A stretch of 64,000 nt of DNA, taken from NCBI RefSeq assembly GCF_051713825.1, contig NZ_JBIOQR010000001.1, positions 3,658,001 through 3,722,000 of the forward strand, read 5' to 3'. Below are positions 30,008 to 39,799 of the stretch, in pieces. This stretch comes from Enterococcus_K sp051713825. Its GTDB lineage: Bacteria; Bacillota; Bacilli; Lactobacillales; Enterococcaceae. Below the pieces are notes generated by a model. That model was given only the letters and a program-made list of their open reading frames with translations, was not told where the DNA came from and did not search any database. Within the stretch, counting starts at the first letter, position 1; each line of letters starts with the position of its first letter. The position numbers were made by a program, and so were the translations under genes.

Positions 30008-30033
30008 CCTTTCCGACACGCATACAAACAGGA

Positions 30034-30072
30034 AAAAAGAGGCGTGAGAAAATAATCTCACGCCTCTTTTTT
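30034..30072. terminator. Bidirectional terminator between htrA and ytpR
   Basis: AAAAAAGAGGCGTGAGA pairs with TCTCACGCCTCTTTTTT. It serves both convergent genes. Confidence 0.93.
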
Positions 30073-30080
30073 GGACTTTT

Positions 30081-30692
30081 TTAAGCACCCACAGTGAACG
30101 CTTCTCCAACAACCGCATCAAACGGTAATTCAAGAATCCCTTTTTTCTCTGGTGCATTAGGAACTTGTAATTCTTTCGCAGAACAAATCATGCCATAACT
30201 CTCCACGCCACGTAATACACCTGACCAGATAACTAATCCATCCGGCATCATCGCGCCAGGTTTTGCCACAACCACTTTTTGTCCGGCTTTAATATTTGGT
30301 GCCCCACAAACGATTTGTAACACTTCGCCTGGTGCCACTTCAGTTTGTGTAATCGATAAATGATCTGAATCAGGATGTTTTTTACAGCCTTTTACGAAAC
30401 CAACCACAATCTTAGGCTCATTATCAGCGACTAGTTCTTCCTCAAAACCCGCTTGCTTAATCAAACGATTCAATTCAGTAATTTGTTCATCTGTTAATGA
30501 GACTTGACCAGCCCCTTCAATCGTTAAATAGTCTGAAACATGGAAAAAATTCCATGCTACGACTGTTCCTTCAATCGTTTGAACTCGCGCCACATTTCCT
30601 TTACGCTCAACCTTGTTCTCTAATTCATTATCATTGGCAATAATCACCATTAGTGTATCGCCCACATGTTCTTTATTATATGCAGTTATCAC
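30081..30692 (-). CDS. ytpR: YtpR-family protein with tRNA-binding domain
   Basis: This 203-residue protein has a family-specific N-terminal half and a C-terminal EMAP/tRNA-binding OB fold (about 92-200). The OB fold has KIVVGFVKGCKKHPDSDHL, VCGAPNIKAGQKVVVAKPGA and GVESYGMICSAKEL, as in the N-terminus of PheT and the C-terminus of MetG. YtpR proteins are widespread in Firmicutes. Their precise role is not established. Confidence 0.92.
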   Translation of the reverse strand: MITAYNKEHVGDTLMVIIANDNELENKVERKGNVARVQTIEGTVVAWNFFHVSDYLTIEGAGQVSLTDEQITELNRLIKQAGFEEELVADNEPKIVVGFVKGCKKHPDSDHLSITQTEVAPGEVLQIVCGAPNIKAGQKVVVAKPGAMMPDGLVIWSGVLRGVESYGMICSAKELQVPNAPEKKGILELPFDAVVGEAFTVGA

Positions 30693-31011
30693 GTGCGTAC
30701 CTCCTGAACTCTTTTTTCACACTAGCTTAAGTTTAGCAGAATTTCCCCTGTCCGTCATGAGAAATTTTTCATGAAAAATAAATCCCCACTTCAAGGCTGT
30801 TTCCCACCAATTAAAATCTGTCGGAAACATAAGCACTAACAATTTTAATATTATAAAGAACTAGCCAGCATCCACCTCTCAGTCACACACTCAGCCTATT
30901 AACACTTTTCTAGCCGTTTTTTACATATACACTACTATTCTACTGGATGGTAAACTAAATAAGAAAACGCTTTTTATCACACCGTTTTTAGTAGAAAAGT
31001 AGAGGAGCCCT
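30693..31011. other. Intergenic region upstream of the LytTR gene
   Basis: There is no gene here. AGAAAACGCTTTTT at about 30962-30975 is a weak catabolite-responsive-element look-alike, and GAGGAG precedes the LytTR start. Nothing else can be supported. Confidence 0.5.
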
Positions 31012-31728
31012 ATGGAAAAATTGAGAATTGCCATCTGTGATAACATTCCTATTGTAGCTAGTGTGCTTGAAAATTACTTAGGAACCTATCCAAAATGCAG
31101 CTTTGAGTGCGACTGTTTTACTAAAAGTCGGAAACTAATTGACGCGCTTCAAACGACCCATTACGACATCTATTTATTAGAGGCTGTCATGTGCGGGAAC
31201 AATGGACTAGACGTTGCACGTGCCATCCGAAAAAAAGATTTAGATGCCTATTTGATTTTTGTTACTTCACATGCAGAATATATGAAAGAAGCTTTTCAAT
31301 TTAATACCTTCGACTATTTATTAAAGCCAATAAATAAAAGTCAATTATATCAAGTAATAGACCGTATCCTGTTGTTCAATGAAAAACGAACAGATACATT
31401 CTGTTACCTAAAAGGGCATAATCAATTCCTTGTTTCTTTAAATGATGTCCTTTATTTTGAAAAAAGTGGCCGTTATGTTGTAATGCGAACAAAAAATGGA
31501 ATGGATAAGTTTATCTTGTCAACAAACGAATTACTAAAGAGGCTGAACAGAAATTTTATCCAAATCCATGCTTCATTTATTGTTAACTTGAATTATTTAA
31601 AGATGTTCTCTAATAAACAGGTAGTTCTCTCAATTGTCCATGAACCCTACGAAGAAACTATCGAATTACCTATCAGTAGAAGGTTCAGTTTACAAGTTCA
31701 AGAAAGTATCAATCAATTTACAAGCTGA
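31012..31728 (+). CDS. Orphan LytTR-family response regulator with Glu at the phosphoacceptor position
   Basis: This 238-residue protein has a receiver domain (about 3-120) and a LytTR DNA-binding domain (about 130-235; DVLYFEKSGRYVVM, FIQIHASFIVNLNYL). Receiver landmarks D10, T85/S86 and K105 (DYLLKP) are present. The position that should carry the phosphorylated Asp is Glu57 (DIYLLEAVM), and the second acidic residue is Asn11. It may therefore be locked in an active-like state or work without phosphorylation. No histidine kinase lies next to it. It converges on the ABC exporter pair, so any functional link to them is only inferred. Confidence 0.88.
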   Translation: MEKLRIAICDNIPIVASVLENYLGTYPKCSFECDCFTKSRKLIDALQTTHYDIYLLEAVMCGNNGLDVARAIRKKDLDAYLIFVTSHAEYMKEAFQFNTFDYLLKPINKSQLYQVIDRILLFNEKRTDTFCYLKGHNQFLVSLNDVLYFEKSGRYVVMRTKNGMDKFILSTNELLKRLNRNFIQIHASFIVNLNYLKMFSNKQVVLSIVHEPYEETIELPISRRFSLQVQESINQFTS

Positions 31729-31781
31729 GTATTAAGTTACTGTAGATAGCCATGCTCACTGAAGAGCAAAGAGAGATTTCT

Positions 31782-33359
31782 TCAATCAGAAATCTCCTCC
31801 ATACATATTTTTCTCAAAAAATTCTCTTCTACTAACCCTTTGTGGTCAATAAAGATGAGTGTTTTCCCAGCCTCATACGCCTCTTTCATGAGTGCCAATA
31901 CTTTTGCAGAGCTTCTAGCATCTAATGCTGAAAAGGGTTCATCTAGCAAAATAATCTCTTTCTCCTGATAAAACGTTCGACAGATAGCTAGACGCTGCAT
32001 CTGCCCACCTGATATTCCAGATTGTCTCGAAATATCTGTCTCCAGTCCGTTATCCAAACTAGTTAACCACTCAAGTAGACCCACCTTTTTTACTAAATCA
32101 AGGACTTTTTCTCGATTTGGTCTTTCTTCAAAACAAGTAATATTTTGTAGAATCGTGCCTGAGAAAAAGACTATTTTTTGAGTGAGCAAAGCAGTTATTT
32201 CTTGAAGCGTTCTTTGGTTAGCTGACAATCGTCCACTAAACGGCCTTCTTGTCCCAGCTAAAATAGCCATCACTGTTGATTTTCCAGAGCCATTTTCACC
32301 ACAGACTTGGATAAACTCATTTGTTGTTATAGTCAGTGGAGGAAAACTTATTTTTGTCTTTCCCCAACGGTAAGTAAGATTTTCTAAGACAAGTGGGACA
32401 CTACAGGGTTTTGTCAGAGTTGATTGACCATCAGTTGTCTGTAGATGATCTAATTCATCAATTTTACGAATGGTTACCACTGATTTTTGCAGCTGCGTAT
32501 AACTCTCAACTATTTGAGCAAGTGAAGAGTTTAAAAAACTAGTCACACTAAATAAAGCAAGGACATCGCCCAGTGGAATAGCCAAAAGATGAAAAGCGAT
32601 AAATAAAATACCTAGCTCACGAAGCATGTTGGTAGCTCCACCCAAAACACTAATTTGAGCAAGAATTTTCCCCTTCGTTCGATTAATTTTTTGGTGATTA
32701 ACTAGGAGAACAGCTAACTTTTCAAGAAAATAAACACTCTTTGGATAAAAAAGTAACACATGCCTATTTTCTAATATATGATGAAATCCTCCCCAAATTT
32801 TCTCGCCATTCTCTCCTTCCTGCTCTTCCAAATGCTCTAACTTACTAGCTAAAGGAATCACTCTTGTATAAAGTAAGGCGGTCAACAACACCAGAAGTAA
32901 GATTTTCCAGCTCCACAGAGAGGTAGTAAGTGACATCAATACCAACGTCACTATCACCATAACAAACTGTGGAATCACTTGTTTTACTAACCGAGATAAG
33001 TCAGAAAAATATTGCTTATAGACTTTCATCGAATCTTGAATATCCCCATTCTCATCTAAATCATAGGTCAAAAAATTTTTAAAAATTGTCTCTCGACGTT
33101 CATTTATATACATGCTCATCTTTTTTTCTATCTTTTGGCTACTCCAAAGCGAAATGAGCGTCAGCAGAATAGCAAATATTCCTGTATAACCGAGCTCTTT
33201 CATACTCGCTTTGTCTGCAATAAAATTAATAAAAAGCCGTTGTAAATTAATTATGCTTATTTGGGTAATACTACTAACAATCGCCCCAAACAAAACGATT
33301 ATAAGAACTACGTGAATTTCCTTACCTAAGTTTCTAATCACGAATTTTATATTATTCAC
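31782..33359 (-). CDS. ABC half-exporter (membrane domain + ATPase)
   Basis: This 525-residue protein has an N-terminal six-helix type-IV exporter domain (about 10-300) and an ATPase domain with Walker A CGENGSGKST, signature SGISGGQMQRL, Walker B EIILLDEPFSALD and H-loop FIDHKG. It starts at GTG (33359), with AGAGGTGAG just upstream, 13 bases after the partner gene. The two half-transporters probably form a heterodimer exporting a peptide, lipid or drug. Substrate unknown. GGAGATTTC/GAAATCTCC forms a stem at its end without a clear T-tract. Confidence 0.88.
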   Translation of the reverse strand: MNNIKFVIRNLGKEIHVVLIIVLFGAIVSSITQISIINLQRLFINFIADKASMKELGYTGIFAILLTLISLWSSQKIEKKMSMYINERRETIFKNFLTYDLDENGDIQDSMKVYKQYFSDLSRLVKQVIPQFVMVIVTLVLMSLTTSLWSWKILLLVLLTALLYTRVIPLASKLEHLEEQEGENGEKIWGGFHHILENRHVLLFYPKSVYFLEKLAVLLVNHQKINRTKGKILAQISVLGGATNMLRELGILFIAFHLLAIPLGDVLALFSVTSFLNSSLAQIVESYTQLQKSVVTIRKIDELDHLQTTDGQSTLTKPCSVPLVLENLTYRWGKTKISFPPLTITTNEFIQVCGENGSGKSTVMAILAGTRRPFSGRLSANQRTLQEITALLTQKIVFFSGTILQNITCFEERPNREKVLDLVKKVGLLEWLTSLDNGLETDISRQSGISGGQMQRLAICRTFYQEKEIILLDEPFSALDARSSAKVLALMKEAYEAGKTLIFIDHKGLVEENFLRKICMEEISD

Positions 33360-33372
33360 ACGCCCTCACCTC

Positions 33373-34893
33373 TCATAATTCGATCATTGCATCAGCGATC
33401 TCATCAAATGTTTTATCGTGCGTAGAAATGATAATTATTTTCCGATGCTTCTTATCGTTAAGCCATTCTCTCACCCTTTTTCTATTATTTTCATCTAATG
33501 CTGAGGTTGGCTCATCCAACAACCAGATGGGTCTATCAGAATATAAAAGACGCAACAAGTTAATTAATTGCGTTTCGCCTCCTGAGAATCCTTCTTGCAT
33601 AGAAATATTTTTTATAAGCTCTTCTCTCTCTGTTTCAAGTAATGGCGAATTCCCAAAAAATATATTTTCTTTGACTGTTCCCTCAAAGATTGTGTTCTTC
33701 TGTGATACATAGGCCACGAGTCCACACATCTGACTAGCTGTCTTCTTTTGATTATTCACGAAAATCTGCCCTTGCGAGAGAGGGTACAAGCCGCTGATTA
33801 ACTTTAATAACGTTGTTTTCCCACAGCCAGATTCCCCCTTAATTACATAAAGTCCTTTTTGGGAAAAATCATAGGAAAAAGAACGGATAATTTCTCTGTT
33901 TTCAATAGAATAAGAGAGGCTCTTTGCAAGAAAGCTTTGAATCGCTTCTAGGTATTCCTCTCTCTCCGTTTTCTTGATAGACGAATAAAATCAGCGGTAT
34001 TTTTCGTAGATAGACAGAAGGTTTTCTGTTTCTTGATTAACCTGAACATATTCCCCAATGGCCTGTGCTAGGTAGCTTGAAGTCATTGTCGAGGTTATTA
34101 ACATCCCTAACTGAACGTCCGTCGATAAAAAAGAGGTTGCTAATAAGGAGATACTTCCCACGACCACATTAAAATATCTGAAAAACATGCTTAGAGTCGA
34201 TTCAACTAGTTTTTTTCTTACCAGTCTCTGTAAATTATTGTGTAGGTGCGCATTAAAACGACTCATCAAATGTCCCTCTAAATGATAATTTTTTATAAGC
34301 TCAATTCCTTCAACGGCCTGTTCAAAATCCTCATTCAGCACTTCCTCTGTTTCAACTACTGCTATATTATAAGGAACTACTTTTTTAGAAAAATTCTTAA
34401 CAAAAAAAGTAATTGCCACTAAAATAAAGTTGACCAACAGAACCTGCCATCCTAACAAATAACCGATTCCCATCAGTAAAATCGCTATTTTCAGCAGCTT
34501 AAAGTACTTACTGGGAACAGTTACCAACGAGTGAGCTAGGGAAGAAGCATTTCTAAAAATCTCCGTTGCCATGCCCTCAGCTAGCTTCTCAAACTCAGGC
34601 TCCTGCATTTGAACCAGTGCCTCAACCACATTCTTTCGCAAATAATTCTCAAAATCTGCTTTATATTCATAGGAATAAGCGATTGTAAAATAGTAACTTC
34701 CCATAAATCCAATAAGATAGATCACCGAAATTAGTAACCACCTAACTGCTTCTCCTCTTATAACGCCATCTACAACAAAGCTATACAAGAAAATCAAACT
34801 TGAAAAAAAGAATTCCGTCACACATGGCAAAACTAATAATTTATAGATTTTTTGAGAAGATTCTCGTATATAAATGAAAATAATTTTATTCAT
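33373..34893 (-). pseudogene. ABC half-exporter split by an in-frame UGA between membrane and ATPase domains
   Basis: Start ATG at 34893 has GAGGAAG eight bases upstream. The membrane domain (MNKIIFIYIRESS...) runs to ENLLSIYEKYR and ends at TGA 33991-33993. The same frame then continues without another stop: FYSSIKKTEREEYLEAI, Walker A GESGCGKTTLLKLISG, signature FSGGETQLINLL, Walker B PIWLLDEPTSALD, and H-loop ISTHD, to the stop at 33373. So one point change splits an otherwise complete ATPase-containing half-transporter. It may be a recent pseudogene, a sequencing error, a read-through site, or two separately translated halves. An internal start for the ATPase part is not obvious. Confidence 0.85.
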
Positions 34894-35219
34894 GGTAGGT
34901 TCTTCCTCATTCTGACAGATGAGAAACTTACTTAAACAAGACAAATTTCTCTGCACCCTCAATGCTTTTATACGAATCCTATCACTAGTTTCTATTTCTA
35001 AAATTAGTATGTAAAGAATAACCTGTTCGATGTAACAATTAACAAAATTCTCTTCTGAAACTTTACCAAAAACCTAAAAAAGTAGTAGAAAGCCATAAAT
35101 CAGCTTACTACTACTTTAAGGTTATTCCGTTATGTGACTAGCGTTTCTTCAAGAGACTCCTGTTTAACGAAAAAAACATTTTCATGTACTTCTTCTACAT
35201 CAAAGCTCTAGTTTCCCTA
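34894..35219. other. Intergenic region between usp and the ABC pair
   Basis: It contains the usp terminator (35075-35118) and a possible promoter region for the ABC genes on the minus strand (a TATAAA box near 34965). I see no gene in it. Confidence 0.5.
35075..35118 (-). terminator. Terminator downstream of the universal stress protein gene
   Basis: On the minus strand AAAGTAGTAGTAAGC pairs with GCTTTCTACTACTTT and runs into a T-tract. Confidence 0.8.
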
Positions 35220-35690
35220 TTAGTCCACTTCTTTGGTTTCTTCTGTTGTAGAGACCACAAGCACATCACACAATGCTTCTCGAATAATATAACTTGAGAC
35301 ACTGCCGACCATAAAACGTTCCACGGCGTTTAAGCCGGATTGTCCCACCATAATTAAATCAATTTGATACTTTTTAGGTAGTTGATGAGCCATCGCTTCT
35401 TTGGCTGAACCATAAGCAATAATGCCTTCCACTTTATTATAATTGACAGACTTACCATATGCTTTGCAGTCTTCAATCAGTTTTGTTGCATCTTCCGTTT
35501 CTTGATCAATCAAGGTTTGGTTCATTGGTGTGTAGCCCATAAAGTTATAGTATTGTTGATCAATGACCTTGGCTACATAGACTGTTCCTTGGTTTCTTCG
35601 TGCAACCTCTACAGCTTTTTTAAAGGCGGCATCTGCTTGTTCGCTCCCGTCGATTCCCACCAAAATATGTTTGTATTCTTGTGTGCTCAT
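35220..35690 (-). CDS. Universal stress protein UspA family
   Basis: This 156-residue single-domain UspA protein has HILVGIDGSEQADAAF at the N-terminus. The ATP-binding-type motif GQSGLNAVERFMVGSVSSYI follows near 117-136, close to the G-2x-G-9x-G(S/T) pattern. The role is stress survival. It lies 22 bases after the thioredoxin-like gene, probably in one operon. Confidence 0.93.
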   Translation of the reverse strand: MSTQEYKHILVGIDGSEQADAAFKKAVEVARRNQGTVYVAKVIDQQYYNFMGYTPMNQTLIDQETEDATKLIEDCKAYGKSVNYNKVEGIIAYGSAKEAMAHQLPKKYQIDLIMVGQSGLNAVERFMVGSVSSYIIREALCDVLVVSTTEETKEVD

Positions 35691-35712
35691 CTCTTACCCC
35701 TCCAATAACCTT

Positions 35713-36030
35713 TTATTTTTGAACGCTGCGTATAAATGTTTCAATCTCTTCTTTGGTTTTGCGGTCCTTATTCACCAAACGACCTAACTCTTTGCCATCT
35801 TCTATCACAACAAAACTAGGAATCCCGAATATATTCCATTCAACCGCCACATCCATAAAGGCATCTCGGTCTACTTCGATAAATTGCCATTCAGGAAAAT
35901 CAGCTTCAATTTCAGGCATCTTCGGTTTGATAAATGTGCAATCGCCGCACCAACTAGCTGTAAAAAAGAAGATACTCTTTCCTTTCTCAACATAGCTAGC
36001 TAATTCTTCAAGATTCTTTGGTATAATCAT
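35713..36030 (-). CDS. Thioredoxin-family protein
   Basis: This 105-residue thioredoxin fold has active-site C28-G-D-C31 (ASWCGDCTFIKP) and the cis-Pro loop FGIPSFVVI. The CGDC pair differs from the CGPC of TrxA, as in the YtpP-like group. The ATG at 36030 is preferred because the family begins at IPKNLEEL. The longer ORF to 36117 adds a non-homologous stretch. It is followed by the usp gene. Confidence 0.88.
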   Translation of the reverse strand: MIIPKNLEELASYVEKGKSIFFFTASWCGDCTFIKPKMPEIEADFPEWQFIEVDRDAFMDVAVEWNIFGIPSFVVIEDGKELGRLVNKDRKTKEEIETFIRSVQK

Positions 36031-36255
36031 ATATTCAGCCCACTTTCTTTTTTCTCTACTTAAATTATACACGTTTCTCTCAAATGAACAAAGACAAGCC
36101 ATCGGGAAATGCCCCACCTACAAATAGTTTTTGTACTATCTGTTCGCTAAAAAATAAAAATTCCTATCCACTCAGATTTTTTCTTAACTTTGTACCCACC
36201 TTCTGCTCCTTAACAATCACCTTCACAACCGCAAAAAAAACGAGAAGCGTAAAGC

Positions 36256-37996
36256 GAGGCTGCTGAAAAACACTCACAAAAAAACAGTGGAATTCTTCAA
36301 AAAAAAAGAATTTCACTGTTTTTTGTGTATTTTCATAATAATAAAGGGAATCTACCCTCTATTTCCCCGTATTTTCCTTTTCTAACTTGATAATTCGTTT
36401 CATATTAGCTAAAAACAGCGTACTCGCCCCTTGGATGGTCATCCCTAATAGACCACAGCTTTGTGCGGTTCCATAATTGTATCGACCTTTCAACTCCGCA
36501 TTCTTAGCCTCTATTTTATACCGCTCTTTATAAAGCTCTTTAAATTCTTCGGTTTCCATATAATCCATATGAGCGATATGTGTATCTGACTTTATTTTTA
36601 CTGAGAAAGTTTTTGTTTTCGCTCCATCAGTATAACAACCCTCGCGAAACGGACATCTTTTGCATTTTTCCACGTCAAAGAAATAGGCCTCTACACGCGA
36701 GTCTACTCCCTTTTTATCGCATTTACTTCCTGACTTTCTCTTTTTAATTGCCATGTGTCCTGCTAGGCAAACATACATTTCTGCATCTTTATTGTACGCG
36801 AATTTATCCTTGTTTTTTCCATTCCCATGAGTGACTGACTTACTTAACTTCGATACTAGTTTCATTCCGTTTGCTTTTGCGTAATTCAAATTATCCGTCT
36901 CTGAATACGCACCATCTCCAATAATTGCCTTGACTTCAATCCCTGCATGTTGGCTTTTTTCGACGAGTGTCTTCATTTCTTTGCCGTCAGGTTTTTCGCC
37001 ACTGGTAATCGTCGCGGCTGTAACGATTCGTTCAGGAGTTAAAGCAAGGTGTGTTTTGTAGCCAAAAAAAGCGGTGTCCGCCGTCTTATGCCCAACTTTT
37101 GCCTCTTGATCTTTAGAAAATTCAAACGCTCCCTCTGTTTCTTCGATGCCTTCTTTTAAGTAATTCATTCGCTCCATCACGGCTGTGCAGTTATCAAAAC
37201 CACCCTCTGTTTCAATCACTTTTATCACTTCATTTGCATAGTGGAGGGTGTCTTCAAGGATCCCCGTATGTTCCTTTTTCTTTGGCATTTTTTCTTTCAT
37301 TTGAGGGGCAACAGCATACACGGCTTTTCTTACTTCTTTCGCTCGTTTGATAATTTCTTCTCTTGGCGAAACGTGTTGGAACATGGCATTCGAGTGGGTA
37401 GAATCTTGAATTAATTTATTTTCCACTTCAATTACGCCTTTGTCCAAGGCGATTTCGACAGTTTTTGTGAGAAGTAAGTCCAATAGATTCGTATTTTTCA
37501 AGCGTAGGTGACGGAACTTAGAAAGTAAGCTAGGAGCCATAAATTCAGTTTCTTCTGGTTCATATTCTAGGAAGTATTTCATTTGCATATCCGTACGTAA
37601 ACGAGCAATCAAATCGCGGTCTGATAGCTTATACGAGGTTTTTAATAAGATTAGTTTAAAGAGGAGAATGGGGCATTCAGCTGGCCGACCAGCTGTTTCT
37701 GAATAATTTTGTTTTACTTCAGCATAAATAAAAGAAAAATCAACCGTTTCATTGATTTGTCTCCAAAAATTATCCTTTTCAATCAAAATATCATATAAAC
37801 CTGAATACATGCCTACTTCTAAGCTCGTTTGACGTCCCTTATCTAGCATTTAAAACACTCCTTCCACTTCTTCTATTATACCAATAAATGGCTATACAAT
37901 GGGTTTTTTATACAAAAAAAAAGAAAAATAGACGTTTTCTCAACCACTATTTTTCTTTATTTTTGTAAAATTGTCAGAGACTTTTTCAGCAGCCTC
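36256..37996. mobile_element. IS1182-family element inserted in a terminator loop
   Basis: Inverted repeats GAGGCTGCTGAAAAA (36256-36270) and TTTTTCAGCAGCCTC (37982-37996) bound a 1741-bp element. A 9-bp target duplication GCGTAAAGC lies at 36247-36255 and 37997-38005. Joining the flanks restores a hairpin AAAAAACGAGA / TCTCGTTTTTT with the duplicated bases in its loop. An internal hairpin near 36284-36330 (ACAGTGGAATTCTT / AAGAATTTCACTGT) follows the transposase gene. Confidence 0.93.
36359..37849 (-). CDS. IS1182-family transposase
   Basis: This 496-residue transposase is intact. It has the N-terminal DUF772-type region (PILLFKLILLKTSYKLSDR), a DDE core with KLIQDSTHSNAMF, KAIIGDGAYSETDN and KERYKIEAKNAELKGRYNYG, and a Cys-rich segment (CKRCPFREGC). 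No frameshift is seen, so the element may be mobile. Confidence 0.94.
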   Translation of the reverse strand: MLDKGRQTSLEVGMYSGLYDILIEKDNFWRQINETVDFSFIYAEVKQNYSETAGRPAECPILLFKLILLKTSYKLSDRDLIARLRTDMQMKYFLEYEPEETEFMAPSLLSKFRHLRLKNTNLLDLLLTKTVEIALDKGVIEVENKLIQDSTHSNAMFQHVSPREEIIKRAKEVRKAVYAVAPQMKEKMPKKKEHTGILEDTLHYANEVIKVIETEGGFDNCTAVMERMNYLKEGIEETEGAFEFSKDQEAKVGHKTADTAFFGYKTHLALTPERIVTAATITSGEKPDGKEMKTLVEKSQHAGIEVKAIIGDGAYSETDNLNYAKANGMKLVSKLSKSVTHGNGKNKDKFAYNKDAEMYVCLAGHMAIKKRKSGSKCDKKGVDSRVEAYFFDVEKCKRCPFREGCYTDGAKTKTFSVKIKSDTHIAHMDYMETEEFKELYKERYKIEAKNAELKGRYNYGTAQSCGLLGMTIQGASTLFLANMKRIIKLEKENTGK

Positions 37997-38034
37997 GCGT
38001 AAAGCCTCTCGTTTTTTAGCTTGTTTCGTTTTAT

Positions 38035-39111
38035 TTATTTGCCGTAGACGATTGTGTTAACTGTTGATTTGTCTAAGCCTTTTAATGTGTGAATCAACAT
38101 TTCTTTTGCTGCTTCGTAATCTTTAATGCTGAACATTGTTTGATGCGTATGGATGTAACGACCTACGACACCAATAACCGTACTTGGAATGCCATCATTT
38201 GAAGTATGCGCCGCACCAGCATCTGTGCCACCTTTGGATACGAAATATTGATAAGGAATATTGTTTGTTTCAGCAGTATCCAACAAATATTCACGTAAGC
38301 GTGGTAAGGTAATCAAACCTGGATCATAGATACGCATAAGTGTCCCTTCACCTAAATGACCAAATGTCCCATTTTTTGTTACAGTATCATCGGCTGCTGA
38401 ACAATCAACGGCAAAAAACAAATCTGGGTTAAATTTGTGCACCGCGCCTTTTGTTCCGCGTAGACCAACTTCTTCTTGTACATTAGCCCCTGCAATTAAA
38501 GTATGACCTAATTTTTCGTCTTTTAATGCTTCTAAAGCTTCTAGGACAACCGTACAGCCGTAGCGATTATCCCATGATTTACTGATGATATTTTTCCCGT
38601 TAGCTGTTTTGATTGTTTCAACTAGAGGAACAATTGTATCTCCAGGTAACACACCATAACTTTCTGCTTCGGCTCTTGATTCAAACCCTGCATCAAATAA
38701 AATATCGGTTACTTCTAATTGTTTTTGACCACTTGTTCCACGTAATAAATGTGGTGGAATAGAGGACGAAATACATGGGTAATTGCCTTTACGTGTTTTC
38801 AAAGTGAAACGTTGGGCAGAAACTACGTAAGGGTTCCAGCCACCTAAAGGAACGACTTTAAATAAACCATTATCCGTAATTTGTGTCAGCATGAAGCCAA
38901 CTTCATCCATGTGAGCTGCAACCATCACGCGTGGTGCATCGGCATCTTCATGATTTCTAAGACCAAATACCCCACCCAGTCCGTCATACTGCAGCTCATC
39001 AACAAGAGGCTCCATATGTTGTTCCATATACGCACGAATCTCGTGTTCAAATCCGCTTGTTCCTTGTAACTCCGTTAATTCTTTAATGCGTTGAAATGTT
39101 TTTTCTTCCAT
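38035..39111 (-). CDS. pepA: Glutamyl aminopeptidase, M42 family
   Basis: This 358-residue M42 (FrvX-like) co-catalytic metallopeptidase has the metal ligands in VAAHMDEVGFML (His), SWDNRYGC (Asp), NVQEEVGLRG (Glu pair), AVDCSAADD (Asp) and a late His in IGVVGRYIHTHQTM. GGTDAGAAH is the family signature. It removes N-terminal Glu/Asp or other residues from peptides. The neighbouring small membrane-protein gene is divergent. Confidence 0.9.
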   Translation of the reverse strand: MEEKTFQRIKELTELQGTSGFEHEIRAYMEQHMEPLVDELQYDGLGGVFGLRNHEDADAPRVMVAAHMDEVGFMLTQITDNGLFKVVPLGGWNPYVVSAQRFTLKTRKGNYPCISSSIPPHLLRGTSGQKQLEVTDILFDAGFESRAEAESYGVLPGDTIVPLVETIKTANGKNIISKSWDNRYGCTVVLEALEALKDEKLGHTLIAGANVQEEVGLRGTKGAVHKFNPDLFFAVDCSAADDTVTKNGTFGHLGEGTLMRIYDPGLITLPRLREYLLDTAETNNIPYQYFVSKGGTDAGAAHTSNDGIPSTVIGVVGRYIHTHQTMFSIKDYEAAKEMLIHTLKGLDKSTVNTIVYGK

Positions 39112-39355
39112 TCACAGCTCGTCAGATAGCCTAATAGCTACCAAACAATACCCCTTCCTTGCAATAAAATTTGGCAAGCAATTGATTGGCAGCAAACCAA
39201 TCTTTTACTTGTCTATTCGTTTTACATTATACTCCTTTTTTTTAATAATTTAAGAGATTTAATTCTAAGATTTTTCATAGAGTATGGTAAAATATAAATA
39301 ATCAAAAGAAAATGAATTTGTTTGCCGAATGGCGCAAAGGAGGAGGAATTCCTAT

Positions 39356-39700
39356 ATGAATGAAGACAATCAAATGAACTACTTTAAAGGTGGCCTAGCA
39401 CTAGGAATGAGCTTTGGTTTAGTTGGGGGAATTGCTTCCACCATTTGGTATCATAAAAAACGGACACTAGGACCGGATCAAGTCCTTGAAGCAGTCAAAA
39501 CAGCCTTTCTAAAAGAAGGACCCATCGATGGCTCGTGGATTTCGTTTGAAAAGCACCCTTTACGTAAATTTGCTGTTCGTTCAAACGGCTATCTTGGCGG
39601 AATTTCTCGTCTAGAGGATGGGCAGCTTGTCCAATATGAATTTATCGCTGATGCGTACACGGGTACGGTCATTGATGTGACGCGCATCAAAGAAGATTAA
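39356..39700 (+). CDS. Small membrane-anchored protein with PepSY-like domain
   Basis: This 114-residue protein has one membrane segment at about 12-32 (LALGMSFGLVGGIASTIWY) and a C-terminal region resembling a PepSY repeat (VQYEFIADAYTGTVIDVTRI). The ATG at 39356 follows AAAGGAGGAGG. The longer frame from 39329 includes that site. A terminator follows at 39741-39778. Function unknown. A regulatory role at the cell envelope is possible from the domain. Confidence 0.75.
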   Translation: MNEDNQMNYFKGGLALGMSFGLVGGIASTIWYHKKRTLGPDQVLEAVKTAFLKEGPIDGSWISFEKHPLRKFAVRSNGYLGGISRLEDGQLVQYEFIADAYTGTVIDVTRIKED

Positions 39701-39735
39701 GCTAAACGTATAACGTAGTTCAACCAATCAATATA

Positions 39736-39780
39736 ACCCTCTACTCGCTTGAAGTGTCAGCACATGAGTAGAGGGTTTTG
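39736..39780. terminator. Terminator between the PepSY-like and GH3 genes
   Basis: AACCCTCTACTC pairs with GAGTAGAGGGTT, followed by TTTGATG on the + strand. It can act for both convergent genes. Confidence 0.7.
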
Positions 39781-39799
39781 ATGTTTATTCTATTCTCAA

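Noticed and set aside
30962..30975. Catabolite-responsive element
   Set aside because: AGAAAACGCTTTTT keeps only the core and lacks the outer palindrome bases.
33428..33712. 94-residue + strand ORF opposite the ABC ATPase
   Set aside because: It is antisense to the conserved ATPase motifs and has no ribosome binding site.
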